From Aegilops tauschii subsp. strangulata (taxonomy: Eukaryota > Streptophyta > Magnoliopsida > Poales > Poaceae), in contig NC_053038.3 of assembly GCF_002575655.3 (NCBI RefSeq), positions 139,764,885 to 139,828,884 on the forward strand: 64,000 nt of DNA, given 5' to 3'. This document shows positions 47,655 through 59,700 of the stretch, piece after piece. A program made the translations under genes and the position numbers. Numbering within the stretch: the stretch's first letter is position 1; every line of letters starts with the position of its first letter. The notes beneath the pieces were generated by a model, which saw only the letters and a list, made by a program, of their open reading frames with translations, was not told the DNA's origin and made no database searches.

Positions 47655-49560
47655 TAGAGAGAGAGAGAAAGAGCTACTCCCTCCATTTGATAATGTAGTG
47701 CCAACATTTTTTTAAAGTCAAGCTTTTGAAATTTTGACCAAGTTTATAAAAAATACTTATATCTACAACACCAGAGATAAATGATAGTATGAAGTAAGTA
47801 CATGTTGTGATGAATCTAATGATCGTTCCAGATGTAAATGTTTTTCTCCACTATATACCTGGTCAAACTTTTCTGAGGTTTGACTTTTCAAAATATCCAT
47901 ATGCTTATGGACGTGAGAGAGTACCTACAAGAGAGAGTTTGTGTGAAATAGAAAGAGTGACTGAAAAAAGTGTGTGTGCGTGTGTGAAAGAGACATGGGC
48001 AACACACGATAAAAGTAGAGAAAAAGCGTGTGTGTCTTATGCAAACATATCACACATGCATCTTCGACGGCGGAAGCAAGGTGAGGAGATAGTGTGTGGT
48101 TGTTTGCAACCGAGAGAGAAAGACCCCAAGCAAGTGGCCAAGATGGGTCTGACAAACAAGGGAGAGAGGTCGAGAGAGACGTACGGAGAAAATGCAGACA
48201 TGGGGAGGAGAGAGTGTATGTTTGTCATAGAGAGATCCCCTGGAGATCGTGATGGGACTACATGGGTGGGAGATCGAGTGACAAGGTGTGCGCGCGATAG
48301 AAGATACCCCGAGAGATATCGAGATAGACGTATGGATGGAAGGAGACAGTAGGTGTGTTCCTGATGGCTAGCGAGAGATAATCATACTTAGGGGGAGTGC
48401 GTGCGCCTATGATGGAGTGAGGGATTATGGTACTTAGGGGGGTGCGTGTCACGTAGAGAGAGAACAAGGGTGGAGAGTGTTAGATGGGTCTATGTAGCGC
48501 GAGCGAGACATGTGTATGTGTGAACCAGGGAGATATAAAGTTTGAGAGAGATAGAGGAGCCCCGATAAGGCCGAGTGGTCCGTTAGATAGCTCAGAGGGG
48601 GAAAGAGATATTCCATCCGCTCGATAATGCGGTGCATATAAATTTTCTAGAAGTCGAACTTTGGAAACTTTGACCAGGTTTACGCAAATGTTATATATAT
48701 CTACAATACGAAAGATACATCATACGAAACTACATCTCATGATTAATCTAATGGTATATGTTTTCCGTTCTAGATGTAAATGTTTTTCTCCACATACATG
48801 GTCAAACATTGTGATGTTTGACTTTTCAATAAATCTATATGCTATGTACCGAAGAGAGTGCCTAAGTCGAGAGAGATCAAGTGTGTGTGAAGGAGAATGA
48901 GTGAGTGTGCAAAAAGAGTATGTGTGTGAAAGAGAAAGGGACAAAAATGATAAATTAGAGATAGAGTGTGTTTGTTCGTTTCTCATGCAAACATATCACG
49001 CATGCATCTCCGAGATAGAAAAGCGAGGTGAGGAGATACACGAAGATAGCTAGTGTGTGATTGTTTGCAACGGAGAGAGGCACCCCTATAGCACATGTCC
49101 AATAGAGGTCTAGCCAACAAGGAACAAAGGTCGAGAGGGATGCATGGGGAGGGAGAAAGGGTGTGTTTGTGATAGAGAGATCCTCTCGAGATCGTTAGGG
49201 GACTATATGGGTGGGAGATCGAGGGACGAGGTGTGTGCGCGATAGAAAGATGCCCTGAGAGAAATCGAGATAGACCATGCACATGTTTTTGATGGAGACT
49301 AAGAATTAGCTAGTCATATACATATAGGGGGGACTGCATGTGCCTACAATTGAGTGAGAGACCATCATACTTGGCTAGGCATGAGATTGTGTGTGTGTGC
49401 ATGTGAGATGGAGAGGGAACAAGGGAGAGGGATAGAGTTTTAGATGGGTCTATTGAGTGCGAGTGATATATGCATGCGTATATGTGACCCAGGGAGATGG
49501 AGAGTTTGAGAGAGAGAGAGGGAAGAGCTCCGAGACGACAGAGTGGTGCATGAGAGAGTT
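47655..49560. repeat. Purine-rich tandem duplication, two copies of about 945 bp
   Basis: Copy 1 (about 47655-48600) and copy 2 (about 48601-49560) share the same order of landmarks. These are a gataatg-gtgc start, gatgtaaatgtttttctcca (47831 and 48773), atgcaaacatatcac, ggtgaggagata, gtttgcaac, gggtgggagatcgag and ttagatgggtcta. The top strand is strongly GA/GT-rich. The first part of each copy resembles a Stowaway-type repeat. ORFs here (for example 47807-48352) are products of low-complexity sequence. Confidence 0.8.
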
Positions 49561-49690
49561 ACGGGCAACGAGCCAAGGAATTTTTGTGCGTACGATGAGT
49601 GCACCCAAGATATTTAGCTTGGAATAGAGAATCATACATAGTGTGCGAGAGAGACCTATAGATGGAGTATATATGCATGCGAACTAGAAA

Positions 49691-49750
49691 GACCCCCCCC
49701 CCCACACACACACACAAAGAGAGAGAGATGGAGAGAGAGGGAGAGGGAGC
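49691..49750. repeat. Compound microsatellite (C)n(AC)n(AG)n
   Basis: A C run is followed by alternating CA and then GA repeats at about 49691-49745. Confidence 0.9.
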
Positions 49751-49797
49751 AACAAGGTATGTGTGTTGGATGCGTGCGACATAATTGAAGATTGTCG

Positions 49798-49825
49798 GCG
49801 AGAGAGAGAGAGAGAGAGAGAGAGC
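49798..49825. repeat. (GA)n microsatellite
   Basis: About a dozen uninterrupted GA units. Confidence 0.9.
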
Positions 49826-49860
49826 AGGAGTCCGGGAGAGGGGGAGGTCGTGTTTTATGC

Positions 49861-50512
49861 ATCAAAGACTGATATAAACCATGTTTCTATATAAACGTGC
49901 ATTCAAATATTTAAATTGGAAAACATGTTGTCTGCAATCCACACATGAACGGAGATATGCGTATATCAAAGAAGTTCATTAATTTGACTTTCAACATGTT
50001 CATGGAGTACTATAATACTATACAACATGCTACTCGATTAAGGTGTTCAATTTTGGATTTAGTTCACTATTTTGACCTGGTGAACGAGCTATTTCATTGA
50101 ATCGAGATATTTCATTTTGGGTTTGATTCTTGTTTTTGAGTGGGTCAACTATTTGTCATATAGTAAATCGTTAGCAACGAGCATGTAAAAACACATTACT
50201 CCCGAGCATCATCTCTCAATCTAAAAAAGAAGTGGCAAGCTAATATTTTAAAATTTGATTCAAATCGACTTGGTAAGGTAGACATGGATGCTCGTTCTCC
50301 CAAAATTTGAACGAACCATTAAACACCCTCTGCTCGGTGGAATTCGCTCGAGCAAATAAATGGGAGACGCAAAATTACTAGCCTATGTGGGACACGCATC
50401 AATTGGCCCGTTGTGGATCGAGGGTAGGTTCATAACTTCATCCAAGCACGCCTTCTCCTCGGCCGAAATGCCATGTGCCGAATAATTCATAAACCATGCT
50501 TGGAAAAACATC
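49861..50512. other. AT-rich non-coding DNA
   Basis: No ORF, repeat or MITE structure seen. Confidence 0.5.
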
Positions 50513-50730
50513 CTCTCGTCGCCCAAAATTGCTCGAGCTGACTATTTCAGAACATGCCCTCCTAGCCCAAAATACCTCGCGCCCACTATTTCAAAACACG
50601 CCCTCCTCACCCAAAATAGTTCGCGCCCACTATTTCAAAACACGCCCTCCTCACCCGAAATCGCTCATGCCCACTATATTTCAAAACACGCCCTCCTCGC
50701 CCGAAATCGCTCGCGCCCACTATTTGGGAG
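50513..50730. repeat. Tandem repeat, 44-bp unit, about five copies
   Basis: The core cgcccactatttcaaaacac followed by gccctcctc-cc-aaat recurs with a 44-46 bp period. The first copies are more diverged than the last. Confidence 0.85.
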
Positions 50731-50845
50731 AAGCAAAGTTACTCTATTATCCCCGACCCTCAGTACACAGACCCAAGCCGAGAAGCCTAAAGGCAGGGGT
50801 AGAACTATAACTCCCCCCCATTTCAGACAAATACGTTCGTAAGAC

Positions 50846-51286
50846 ATGGTTCCCCCTCCCAATTCCCCATTCATACCTCGTGGGCGCCAAATCACCTTGT
50901 CCCCGGAAGCTCCCTTCTCCCGAGCCACGAAACCTCAGCCCCTCATCCATGGCTCCCCCACGGCACCAAATTCACAACCACCCTCCTCCCTAATGCCGGA
51001 GACGCTGTCCATTTGTCGTCATGCACTGGGCCGTGTGCCTCTTACGCTATGCTGCCGGAGCTACCTCGACGACCGACGCGTGAACCGTACCGGAGCCGAT
51101 TCACCCCCGCCATTGTTCACGGCGCCAGATCAGCTCAAACTTCGGATCCGTCCAAAGCCCCGACGCTGCTTCCCCGAAGCCGTCGACTGTTGCGACACCT
51201 CTGCTTCCCTGTCGCCGGTAGCCACCGCAACCGCGCTAGCCTCACCGACTCGGCAGCAGGAGCTGCCTACTTTATCAGGCCGCTAG
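50846..51286 (+). other. Pro/Ser/Arg-rich ORF of uncertain status
   Basis: A 146-codon frame starting MVPPPNSPFIPRGRQ in GC-rich DNA. No domain was recognised, and the composition resembles a 5' exon or UTR of a grass gene. It could equally be non-coding. Confidence 0.2.
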
Positions 51287-51830
51287 ATAGGTCGCACCCT
51301 CATCTCGAATAAATTTATTTAGGCATCCGTTGTCTGAATTTTTATTCTGGGCCAATCGATTCCTAATGGAAGTAGCACCCCTCGATGCAGTGGAGCTCCT
51401 AGGCTGCCGGTTGGCTGGTGTCTAATGTAAGGGCGCGGGGGCGCAAGTTCGCCATGGAAGTAGCGCGTAGATGGCTATCTTAGAGTTGCGTGGGTTGAAG
51501 GTACTGCCTGCGCCGGATCTGGATGATGGCTAGTCTTTGTGGATTGGCCTGGGGGCGGCGCAACCACGACAGTGCAGTGGGGCGGGGAGCAAGGTTTTGG
51601 TCGGGGCCACGGATGGCGGAGGCAGGCTGCTCTGCCGGTGGTCGCTGGCTCTTCGGGGAAGATTCCGACCAGTGTCAGCCGGGAGGCACAAGACGGCCAT
51701 CAAGCCATCCGGTGTAGATCAGATAGTACCAAAATAAAATAAAATCGTGTGACCCCAATTTAGTCTTCAGTCAACAGACGTGTGACCACTCTCGTACCTT
51801 GCTGTTGATCTCTTAGGGTATTTCTTCAGA
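51287..51830. other. Intergenic DNA, no feature supported
   Basis: GC-moderate sequence with several overlapping short frames and no recognisable product. Confidence 0.35.
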
Positions 51831-52058
51831 TCAGAGAGATGTGTCGCTCTTAACATTTTGCGTTTTCTGCATCTTCAGCCACACTGTCTTCCGACTCACC
51901 ACAGCTGCTCCAACAAGGGAAGCATACACCAGAAGGGAGCTATAGTCCCCACTCAATAGTTCCCTGCATCGAATGCGCATGCCCGACATGGACAGCCACA
52001 ACAACTGCAGGGCCATCGACAAGTCAGCACATGATGTGTTGGGTGGTAGGTGCGACAT
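51831..52058 (-). other. Short unidentified ORF beside the D LTR
   Basis: A 75-codon minus frame with a mildly hydrophobic middle (LLVYASLVGAAVVS). It begins 22 bp from the LTR boundary at 52081, so it may be a truncated exon, but an in-frame stop lies just upstream. Not recognised. Confidence 0.2.
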
Positions 52059-52080
52059 ATGCCAACGGGTGGCTTATCAT

Positions 52081-53167
52081 TGTGGGAGCCAGTAAGACAT
52101 CGCTGGTGCCTGGAAACGGGATAAGGCGAAGACATGCACGCCGGTGAATCTTACCCAGGTTCGGGTCTCTCCGTGGAGATAACACCCCTAGTCCTGCTCT
52201 GCGGGGTCTCCGCATGATTACTAGATCAACACAAGTGGCTACAAGTGGCTCCTTGAGCTGTTTTGCTAGAGGAGGAAGAAGGGCAAGGCTAGCTCTCCTC
52301 TTCTCTCTACGTGGTGTCTAAAACTCTAAGAGATCAACCCTTTGCATGGGTGCCCTGGGGGGTTTATATAGGCCTACCCCCCAGGGGTACAATGGTAATC
52401 CGGTTGGATGCGGGTCCAGGCCGTCAGTGTCTGTATCCGCCGGCTTCTCCGCCGGCCGTTGGGGCCCGCCGGCTGCTGGTTACTGTAGCCTCGCCCCTGA
52501 TGACGAGGGCTTTGCTGAGGTAAGCATGGCTACAGTGCCGCCGTCCGGCGGACTGTCACTGTAGCCTTGCCTCGTCTTGTCTTCTTGATGATGCACATAC
52601 TTCGAGGGAGTGAGGTAGCCGGCTATTGGGAGCCGGCTACACCCCAGGCCGACTAAAAGGGGGCTTGACCCTCCTTCGAGCGTCTCTCTGGCTGTTGGGG
52701 CCCGCCGCCCGCAGGCCGTACTGACAACCCGTCGTGGGTGGCGTCATGGTCAACATGGCTACAGTGCCACGCCGGACGGGGGATGGCCGACCCGTACGGC
52801 GCACTGTGGCCATGCGTGCTCCGGGATTCGGGGGTGGCAGACTTTACTGTAGCCATGCCCGGTCTTGTCACCGTTATGTGCATGCTGCTTGGAGGGTGCA
52901 ATCTTGGCCGCTTGCCGGGAGTCGGTCTTCTTGTGGCCGGCTTCTTGGAATCGGCCTTCCTGTGGTCGGCTTCTTGGAGTCGGCCTTCTTTTGGCTCTCT
53001 TCAGGTGGGTTTCAGGGTCGGGCCGCCTTCCAGTAGTTGGCCTGTGAGATGGCCGGCTAGGGGAAGGCGGCCCCGTGCTTTGGGTGCTTGAAGGCTCGAT
53101 CGGCCAAATAATTTTTTGAAGAGCCAGGGGGAGTCGGTTAGGCTACCCGTGGTAATTTACTCCGACA
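52081..53167 (-). repeat. 3' LTR of element D
   Basis: On the minus strand it runs TGTCGGAGTAAATTACC to GGCTCCCACA, 1087 bp. TATA box (minus TATATAAA) at 52363-52370. The sequence just inside (minus cggggactac) resembles the polypurine-tract end seen with Tat LTRs. Confidence 0.82.
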
Positions 53168-53611
53168 GTAGTCCCCGAAGCTGGTTGGGCTTCGCGGCTG
53201 AAAGGAGGACGAGAAGCTTAATCAGCTTCCTATCTTGAGGAGCCAGCAGCTAAGAGTCGGCTTTGATCAGGTGCGCCATCTTGGTGAGGCCTCGAAACCT
53301 GAAGGCGGCAATCAGCTGGCGCGCGCGCCTGGTTGCGGGCCGGCCGCTTGCCGCCGCGCACCACTTGGCGGCCTCCGGCTAGGAGAGCCTGCCAGCCCAC
53401 GCGCGTGACGGGACGCCGCCGCAGGCCGGGGCCCGCCACTTCCACGCCTCGGCCCGGGTGTGGATCTTCTGTGGCCCAAAATGGGCCATTCACCTTCCAA
53501 CGGCATTTTCCGCACGCCGTTAGGGCGCAATACTCGCGGGACATGGGGGAGTGGGCGCAGTTAATCCCACGCCCCCCCACGCCTCGCCTCCTTGGCTTCA
53601 TCGGACGAGGC

Positions 53612-53619
53612 TATAAATA
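53612..53619 (+). promoter_or_regulatory. TATA box of the antisense gene in element D
   Basis: TATAAATA inside gctataaataggggg, about 190 bp before the likely ATG at 53811 and on the strand opposite to the retrotransposon. It would start transcription near 53645, separately from the LTR promoter. Confidence 0.6.
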
Positions 53620-53810
53620 GGGGGAGGAGGTGGAGCGGCAGACGCTCGCACGCTCGCCCTTGCTCCGCCATCTCCTTCTTCTTCTTCTTCATCGCCATAG
53701 CCCCTCGCTGCCGCGCCGTTCCTCCAGTCTTTGCACTACCCCGCAGCTTCACCGCCGCGGGGTCGTGCTTTCGCCGTTGCCGCGCCTTTTTTCCTCGGCT
53801 TCTTGCCCTC

Positions 53811-56800
53811 ATGTCGCGCGGCGGAGACTGGGACGGCTCCAATGTCCACGAGGACCACATCGACTTCCTCCGCAAGACGCGGCGGTTGCCTGGCAAGGAG
53901 CATGTGCGGGTCTGCTTGCGCCGGTGCGGGAGATCTCGCCGGCGCCGAGGAGGGCAAGCGGGTGATCTTCCGCTCGCACTTCCTGCGTGGCCTTGGCCTG
54001 CCTGCGAGCGGCTTCTTCCGCTCCTTCCTCGAATTCTACCAGCTCCAGCCGCACCACCTCACTCCAAACACAGTGGTGCTGCTGTCCGCATTCGTCACCT
54101 TGTGCGAGGGCTTCCTCGGCCTCCTTCCCACCCTCGAGCTCTGGGTGGAATTCTTCCAGTCCAAGCTCGGTACCGCTATGAGGGGTGTGCCGGCTCAGAG
54201 CGGCGGCTTCATCGCGATGCGGAGGCCGGGAGCCAACAACCCCTTTCCTCCCATCACGCTGATCCAGTCGGTGAAGCGCTGGCAAAACTCCTACTTCTAT
54301 GTGAAGAACGTCGCTCCGCAAGGCGACTTCGTCAACTTGCCGGCTTATGCAGCCGGCCCGCCGGCTGGGAGGCGGCCCCAATGGTCCTATCGGGCCAGAA
54401 CACTGTCGCCGGCAGGAGCCGCTGCCGTCGCGCGAATTCGGGTAATGATCCAGTCGGAGGGCCTGACCGGGTCCGACCTGCTGGCCGCCTTTGTGGCGCG
54501 CCGGGTGCTCCCGCTCCAAGGCCGCCATCATATGATTTGTCAAATGAGCGGCCAACTCGATCCGAGTCCGATCTGCACCAAGGAGATGCCTCATGCGGAG
54601 GTAGCTCTCATGATGAACTACCTTGCGAACTGCAAGCTTGCCGATGAGTGGCGATTTGGCAAGGAGCCGTACTCCCGTGCCAATCCGCCACCTATGGTAA
54701 GCTTTCTTTTTCTTCTCTTCTTTACTTTTGTCACCGAGTTTCTCTTGGACGACTCTGACCAGTCGGCTTCTCTTGACAGAGCCCCCTCCTTCGATCGGCA
54801 GCCGCGGTAGCAGGGGTGGAGCGCCAATATCTCCCCGACCGGGCGGCGCACAACTCGGACGACCCCGACTTGGGGGCGGCCGCTCTGGACGACGACATCA
54901 AGGGGGGAGGCGGCGAGGCAGGCGGCTCCGGGCTTGGAGCCAGCTTCGACAACTGGCCGGATGATGACGAGGCGGAGGTCGACCCGCGTCACCAGCCGGC
55001 GTCCGATCAGCACGGCTCGGGCTCATCTGGCGCGCCGGCTGGTCGAGGCGGCGCGCAGAAGCACCGGGCGGCGCCGAGCCTATTCGGCAGTCGGCCGAAG
55101 AAGCCCAAGAGCGCGGCGGCGGCGACCAGGCGGGAGGAGGCGGGCGCGAAGGCTGCCCAATTCCGCAAGGTGGTGAAGCAGCCGCAAGTGGTTTCAGCAT
55201 AAGTGTCAATTCTCTTATGTATTCCTTCTTCTTTTTCGTTGATATTCTTCTGAGTCCTTGTCTTGACTTAAAAAAATAGGGCTCCGCTTTCTCTTGAGCG
55301 GAGCGCTGCCGCCTCCGTGGTTGGAGCGGTGGGTGGATCTGGAAGTGCCCGCCGCGTGGACCCCCGTGCCGAGCTTCAAGCGGCGACGGAGCGGAAAGCG
55401 CGGGAGGCGTGGGAGGAGCGGAAGGCGGAGGAGCTGAGGGCGGCCACTGCCATGGCGGCGCGGGAGACCTCGGAGAGGTCGGCGGAGGCACAAGCCGACG
55501 CGGCAGCCAAGGATCAGGCGGAGGCTGCAGCCGCAGAGAGGGCGGCGGAGGCCCTGCGTAACCAGCCTCCGCTGCATGTCATCCCCCTTCGCGCTGTGGC
55601 GCCCGAGGTCCCGGTGCCCCCGTCGGAGGAGGCCGGTGGCGACCAACTGGCGGTGGAGAGGGAGGAGGGCGACGTTGTCGTCCCGGAGAGGGAGGCGATA
55701 CCGCCGTCGCTGACTGGGGCGGACCAAGGCAGCCGGCCTAGCGAGCCGCCCGTGCAACCGGCTGGAGGCGAGCCGGCCGCGAGGACAGACCTTGTGGTTC
55801 GGTCGCCATCGCGCCAGCGTGCCGGGAAGGCGACTTTGGTGCCGGGCCCGCAGAAGGCCGCGAGCTCTGGCTCGTCGGCCCAGGATCTGGAGGCGGCCAG
55901 CGCCAGCTCGCCGGGATGGGCGCCGGGTGGTGAGATGGCCGTGTTGAACGTGGCGGCGCAAGAAGTCCGGAATCGGCTTCAATCCCAAGCGACCGTGCTG
56001 AAACAGTATAATCAAGAGTTCCTCGCGACGCGGATGGCCATTCGGGTGAGTCTTCCCGCTTTTTTGTTTGTTGTTCTTGATTTCTTCCGTGGTGGCGCGT
56101 CAGCGCACCCACTGGGTGTAGTCCCCGAGTTCTGAGTCGGCTGCTGAGCAGGCGGCTTGGAACTTCTTAGTAGACTTTGGTTGCTATCTTGCTCTTATTT
56201 GCTCCTCTGCCCTATTTGTAGGACTATCACAACCTCCACGCGGCTACCTTCAACTCCCAGGTCCGGGAGCTGAATCAGAAGACCATTGATTTGACCGAGA
56301 GCCGGAGTAAGTGCTTCGTCTTTTATCTCACGTGGGGGCGCGTCAGCGCACGCACTAGGTGTAGTCCCCGAGATTCGGGCCGACTGCTGAGCAGTCGGGC
56401 CGGATCTTCCCCTGCGACTTCTTTCTTATTGCCCTTCTTATTTCTTTCTTTACCATATCTGCAGAGGCCAATGCTGACCTGGGGGATCAGTTGGGTGGGG
56501 CCCAGACCGCCCTTCGCGCCAAGGAAGCCGAGTGCAACGCTTTGGCTCAGGAGCGTGACCGCTTGGTCAAGAAGCTGGCCGACCAGGAGGAGAGCCATAA
56601 GGCGGCCCTGAAGGCGGCACAGGACAGCAAGGCCGCCCTTCAAGCCGAATACGAGACCGAGGCGGCGACCGGGGCTGAGGCAAGGCAAGCGTTGAGCGAC
56701 GGCTACGGCCAGATCGAAGATTTGGTTGACGGTAGGCCGCCTTCTTCTTCGTTCCTTTGCTTGCCGTCTTCCACTTGGTCCATTTTCTGACCTTGTGTCT

Positions 56801-57616
56801 TCTTCCTTTCTTTTCTTGGGCAGAGTACTTCCCTGGTTACTCTGTTGCCGCCAACCAAGTCATCGAGGCCCGCCGCGACGCGCAAAGGCAGGCTGGAGCT
56901 GAGATTGCGCCGGATGCTCGCCGGTCGCTTGAGGAGCAGCTTCTGGCGATCCAAGGCCGCCTCCAGCCGGCTCACCGCATGCTCCGCCGTCTTCAGCGCA
57001 TTGGGGCAGAAATGGTCGCCCTCTGGCCCGGCGAGGTGATTCCCCGTACCCCCAGTCTAACTGTCGACTGGCTGGAGGTAGCAGTTGGCCGCTTCGAGGC
57101 TTGGAAGGCTTCTGTAGCTCGGTTAGGCACCAGGCGGGTGCTGGAGTTCGTCCGAGCTTGGTATCCTGCGCTGGATTTGGCCTAGCTGACCACCTGGCGG
57201 CAGGAGGCCACCGAAGAGCTGGAGGCGGTGCGGCCGGTTATCATTCAGCGTGCCTTGGCGATCACCGACTACACCGACACCAGTGCCTTTGCCCCTGAGG
57301 TGAATGATGACGGCGTTGCTCAGCCGGAGGAGTGGTCTGGGCTGAACCCAGCTGATGGTGAAGACTCGGCGGAGGAGATCGACTCCAGTGACGAGGGCAA
57401 AGAGGAGGAGGGAGCGGATGGTGAAGACGTCGTGCCAAACGATGGAGCGACCGACCGGCCTCAGCTTGATCGTGCCTCCAGCAACGAGGCGCGGGCGAGC
57501 GCGCCGCCTGCAGCCGGTGATGATCAAGCCGAGACTTGCCAGCCGACCACTCCTCCAGCCAGCACTACCGTCTCCACTGATCTGCCCAGCTCGCCTGTTG
57601 CACCTTTGGCCTGATC
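53811..57616 (+). pseudogene. Spliced antisense gene of element D
   Basis: ATG 53811 gives MSRGGDWDGSNVHEDHIDFL. After small shifts near 53910 the PF04195-like domain follows (FRSHFLRGLGLPASGFFRSF, LCEGFLGLLPTLELWVEFF). Likely GT-AG introns separate exons ending at about 54696, 56045, 56306 and 56731, with exons starting at about 54781, 56222, 56465 and 56824; all four joins keep frame. An intron from about 55199 to 55280 seems to have a mutated donor (catAAGTG). Exon 3 is Ala/Glu/Arg-rich; exons 4-6 form coiled coils (LRAKEAECNALAQERDRLV). A TAG at 57183-57185 precedes an acidic tail ending TGA near 57614. Function is unknown; possibly a chromatin- or transcription-related host-derived gene. 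Confidence 0.78.
56092..56415. repeat. Direct repeat in adjacent introns of the antisense gene
   Basis: A roughly 60-bp unit (gcgcgtcagcgcacccactg, then gtgtagtccccgag and a ctgctgagcag palindrome) occurs in introns at about 56092-56160 and 56329-56405, flanking exon 4. The third antisense gene copy has both units in the same places. Confidence 0.75.
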
Positions 57617-58331
57617 CGCCATCTTTGCTTTCCTGTTTATTGCTCTTTGAACAATATTTGTTAAATTTGCGGAGTTCCACCCACTGGGGGTGTATTCAAA
57701 CTATGTTGAACGCCGGCCTTTCGAAGGCATTTTGTGTAAATATAATCATGCATGTGCTTGGCTTCCGATTGTATTTGCTTTTCATCCTTTGGCAGTTTCC
57801 TTTGCCGCCCTCCTTGGTCGCCGCCTTCCCAGCCGGACAGCTGCTCTGAAGTCTGTGGCTGGGGAAGGGCTTGGTCGTTTGGGGGGCAAGTACTCTAGCT
57901 TTCTTAGATTGTAGCAAGGTGAATCGGAAGCCAGCCAGCCGGCTATTCTGACAGCCGATTGGCGGGGTTGGAGGCCGGCTTTGTTATATAAGTTCGTTAG
58001 TCCTTAGTCGTTTTTCGTGTGGGCATGCTTTCCTGCCTTTGGCTCTTGCCAGTCGGACAGTTGACTCTTCGAGCTGCGACTTTCAAGAAGAGAGGGCTTG
58101 GGTGCCGGCACACTACTTGTCCGACTGCAGGTAGAACTTTAATATAACTCAAGGCGGCAAGTCCCCGGGCCGACTGATCAAACCCGGTGCCGGATAGGAA
58201 AAAAAATGTAGTAATACATTCATAGGTATGACACTCATCATACATAAATAAAGGAGGGTAGTCCCCGAGTGCTCCTCGGGGGGCCCGTTGTCTTGTACTT
58301 AATACAAAAGGTAGCGTGGTACATACTGCAT
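57617..58331. other. Spacer between the antisense gene and pol in element D
   Basis: Non-coding, with repeated agtccccgRg and ccggct phrases (about 58150 and 58258). It should contain the 3' ends of both convergent transcripts; no clear terminator motif was picked. Confidence 0.45.
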
Positions 58332-59700
58332 TTAGCTGTAAAATCTTCGGAGGAGATTGGCGTTCCATGGTCGTTCCGACTCCTTGCCGGAATCATCTCT
58401 CTTGCGTGCCTTTGGCTTCTGTGCGTCGATCAGGTAGTAGGAGTCATTGCCTAGGGCCTTGCTGATGACGAAGGGGCCTTCCCAAGGGGCCGAGAGCTTT
58501 TGCTGACTGGCTGTTCGCTGGATCAGCCGGAGCACAAGATCGCCTTCTTGGAAGGATCTTGGCTTGACCTTCCAGTTGAGGTAACGGCACAGACCCTGCT
58601 GGTAGATGGCGGACTGGCTGAGTGCTAACAGCCGGCCCTCTTCCAGCAGGTCAACACCGTCCTCTCGTGCTTCCTTGGACTCCGCCTCCATGTACATGGT
58701 GACTCGAGGTGAGTCGAACTCAATGTCAGTTGGGATGACGGCCTCGGCACCATATACAAGGAAGAAAGGGGTGAAGCCGGTTGACTTGTTCGGGGTGGTA
58801 CACAGACTCCAGAGGACGGCGGGCAGCTCGTCGAGCCAGCAGCCGGCCGAACGCTCCAGTGGTATGACCAGTCGGGGTTGATGCCGGAGAGGATGAGGCC
58901 GTTTGCTCGCTCGACTTGGCCGTTTGACTGCGGGTGGGCTACGGACGCTAACTCCAATCGGATGCCCTATGTCGCACTGAAACGTGCCAGTGCTCCTTTG
59001 GCAAAATTCATGCCATTGTCGGTGATGATGCTGTGTGGTATGCCATACCGGGTTGTGATATCTGCGATGAAAGTCACGGCAGTCGGCCCGTTCAGTTTCT
59101 TGATTGGCTTCGCTTCTATCCACTTGGTGAATTTGTCCACGGCGACAAGCAGATGTGTCATGCCGCCGCACGCCGTCTTGAATGGGCCCACCATATCCAG
59201 CCCCCAGACGGCAAAGGGCCATGTGAGGGGGGTGGTCTTGAGTGCAGAAGCCGGCAGGTGTTGCTTGGAGCTGAAGACTTGGCACCCTTTGCAGTATTTG
59301 ACTAATTCCTTGGCGTCGTCCAAAGCAGTCGGCAAGAAGAACCCATGGCGGAAAGCTTTGGCGACGAGTGATCTTGAGGCCGCGTGATCTTGGTGGATGT
59401 CCTTGAGTATTGCTATGCCCTTCTCTGGCTCGACGCAGCGCTGGAAAACTCCAGTGACGCTGCGCCTAACGAGTTCTCTGTTTACTATTGTGTATACTCC
59501 GGCTCGGCGTTGAACTTGTCTTGCCGAGATCTCGTCAGTCGGCAGCTCTTTGTTTACCAGGAAGTTGACGATGGGTTGGGCCCATGATGGAGCTGCGACT
59601 TCTTCTATAGCCAATACGGCCACTGTGACCAGGGTGGTTTGGTTGGGTGGTGAAGAGTTGGAGTCGGCTGCCGCCTGTTGTGTCGTTGCAGTCCCCGGGC
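58332..59700 (-). pseudogene. Integrase of element D
   Basis: The HHCC zinc finger (DIHQDHAASRSLVAKAF ... YCKGCQVFSSKQH) is followed by the catalytic core (WGLDMVGPFKTACGGMTHLL, SIITDNGMNFAKG). After frame changes near 58990 and 58850 comes the LWSLCTTPNKSTGFTPFFL segment. The C-terminal module ends WEGPFVISKALGNDSYYLID and NANLLRRFYS, a typical Tat integrase end at 58332. At least two indels disrupt the core. Confidence 0.85.

Noticed and set aside
47807..48352. 181-codon plus ORF
   Set aside because: It lies in the purine-rich tandem duplication, has Arg/Glu repeats from gagaga tracts, and is not open in the second copy.
50513..50730. CRISPR-like array
   Set aside because: The repeats are contiguous without unique spacers and the genome is clearly plant.
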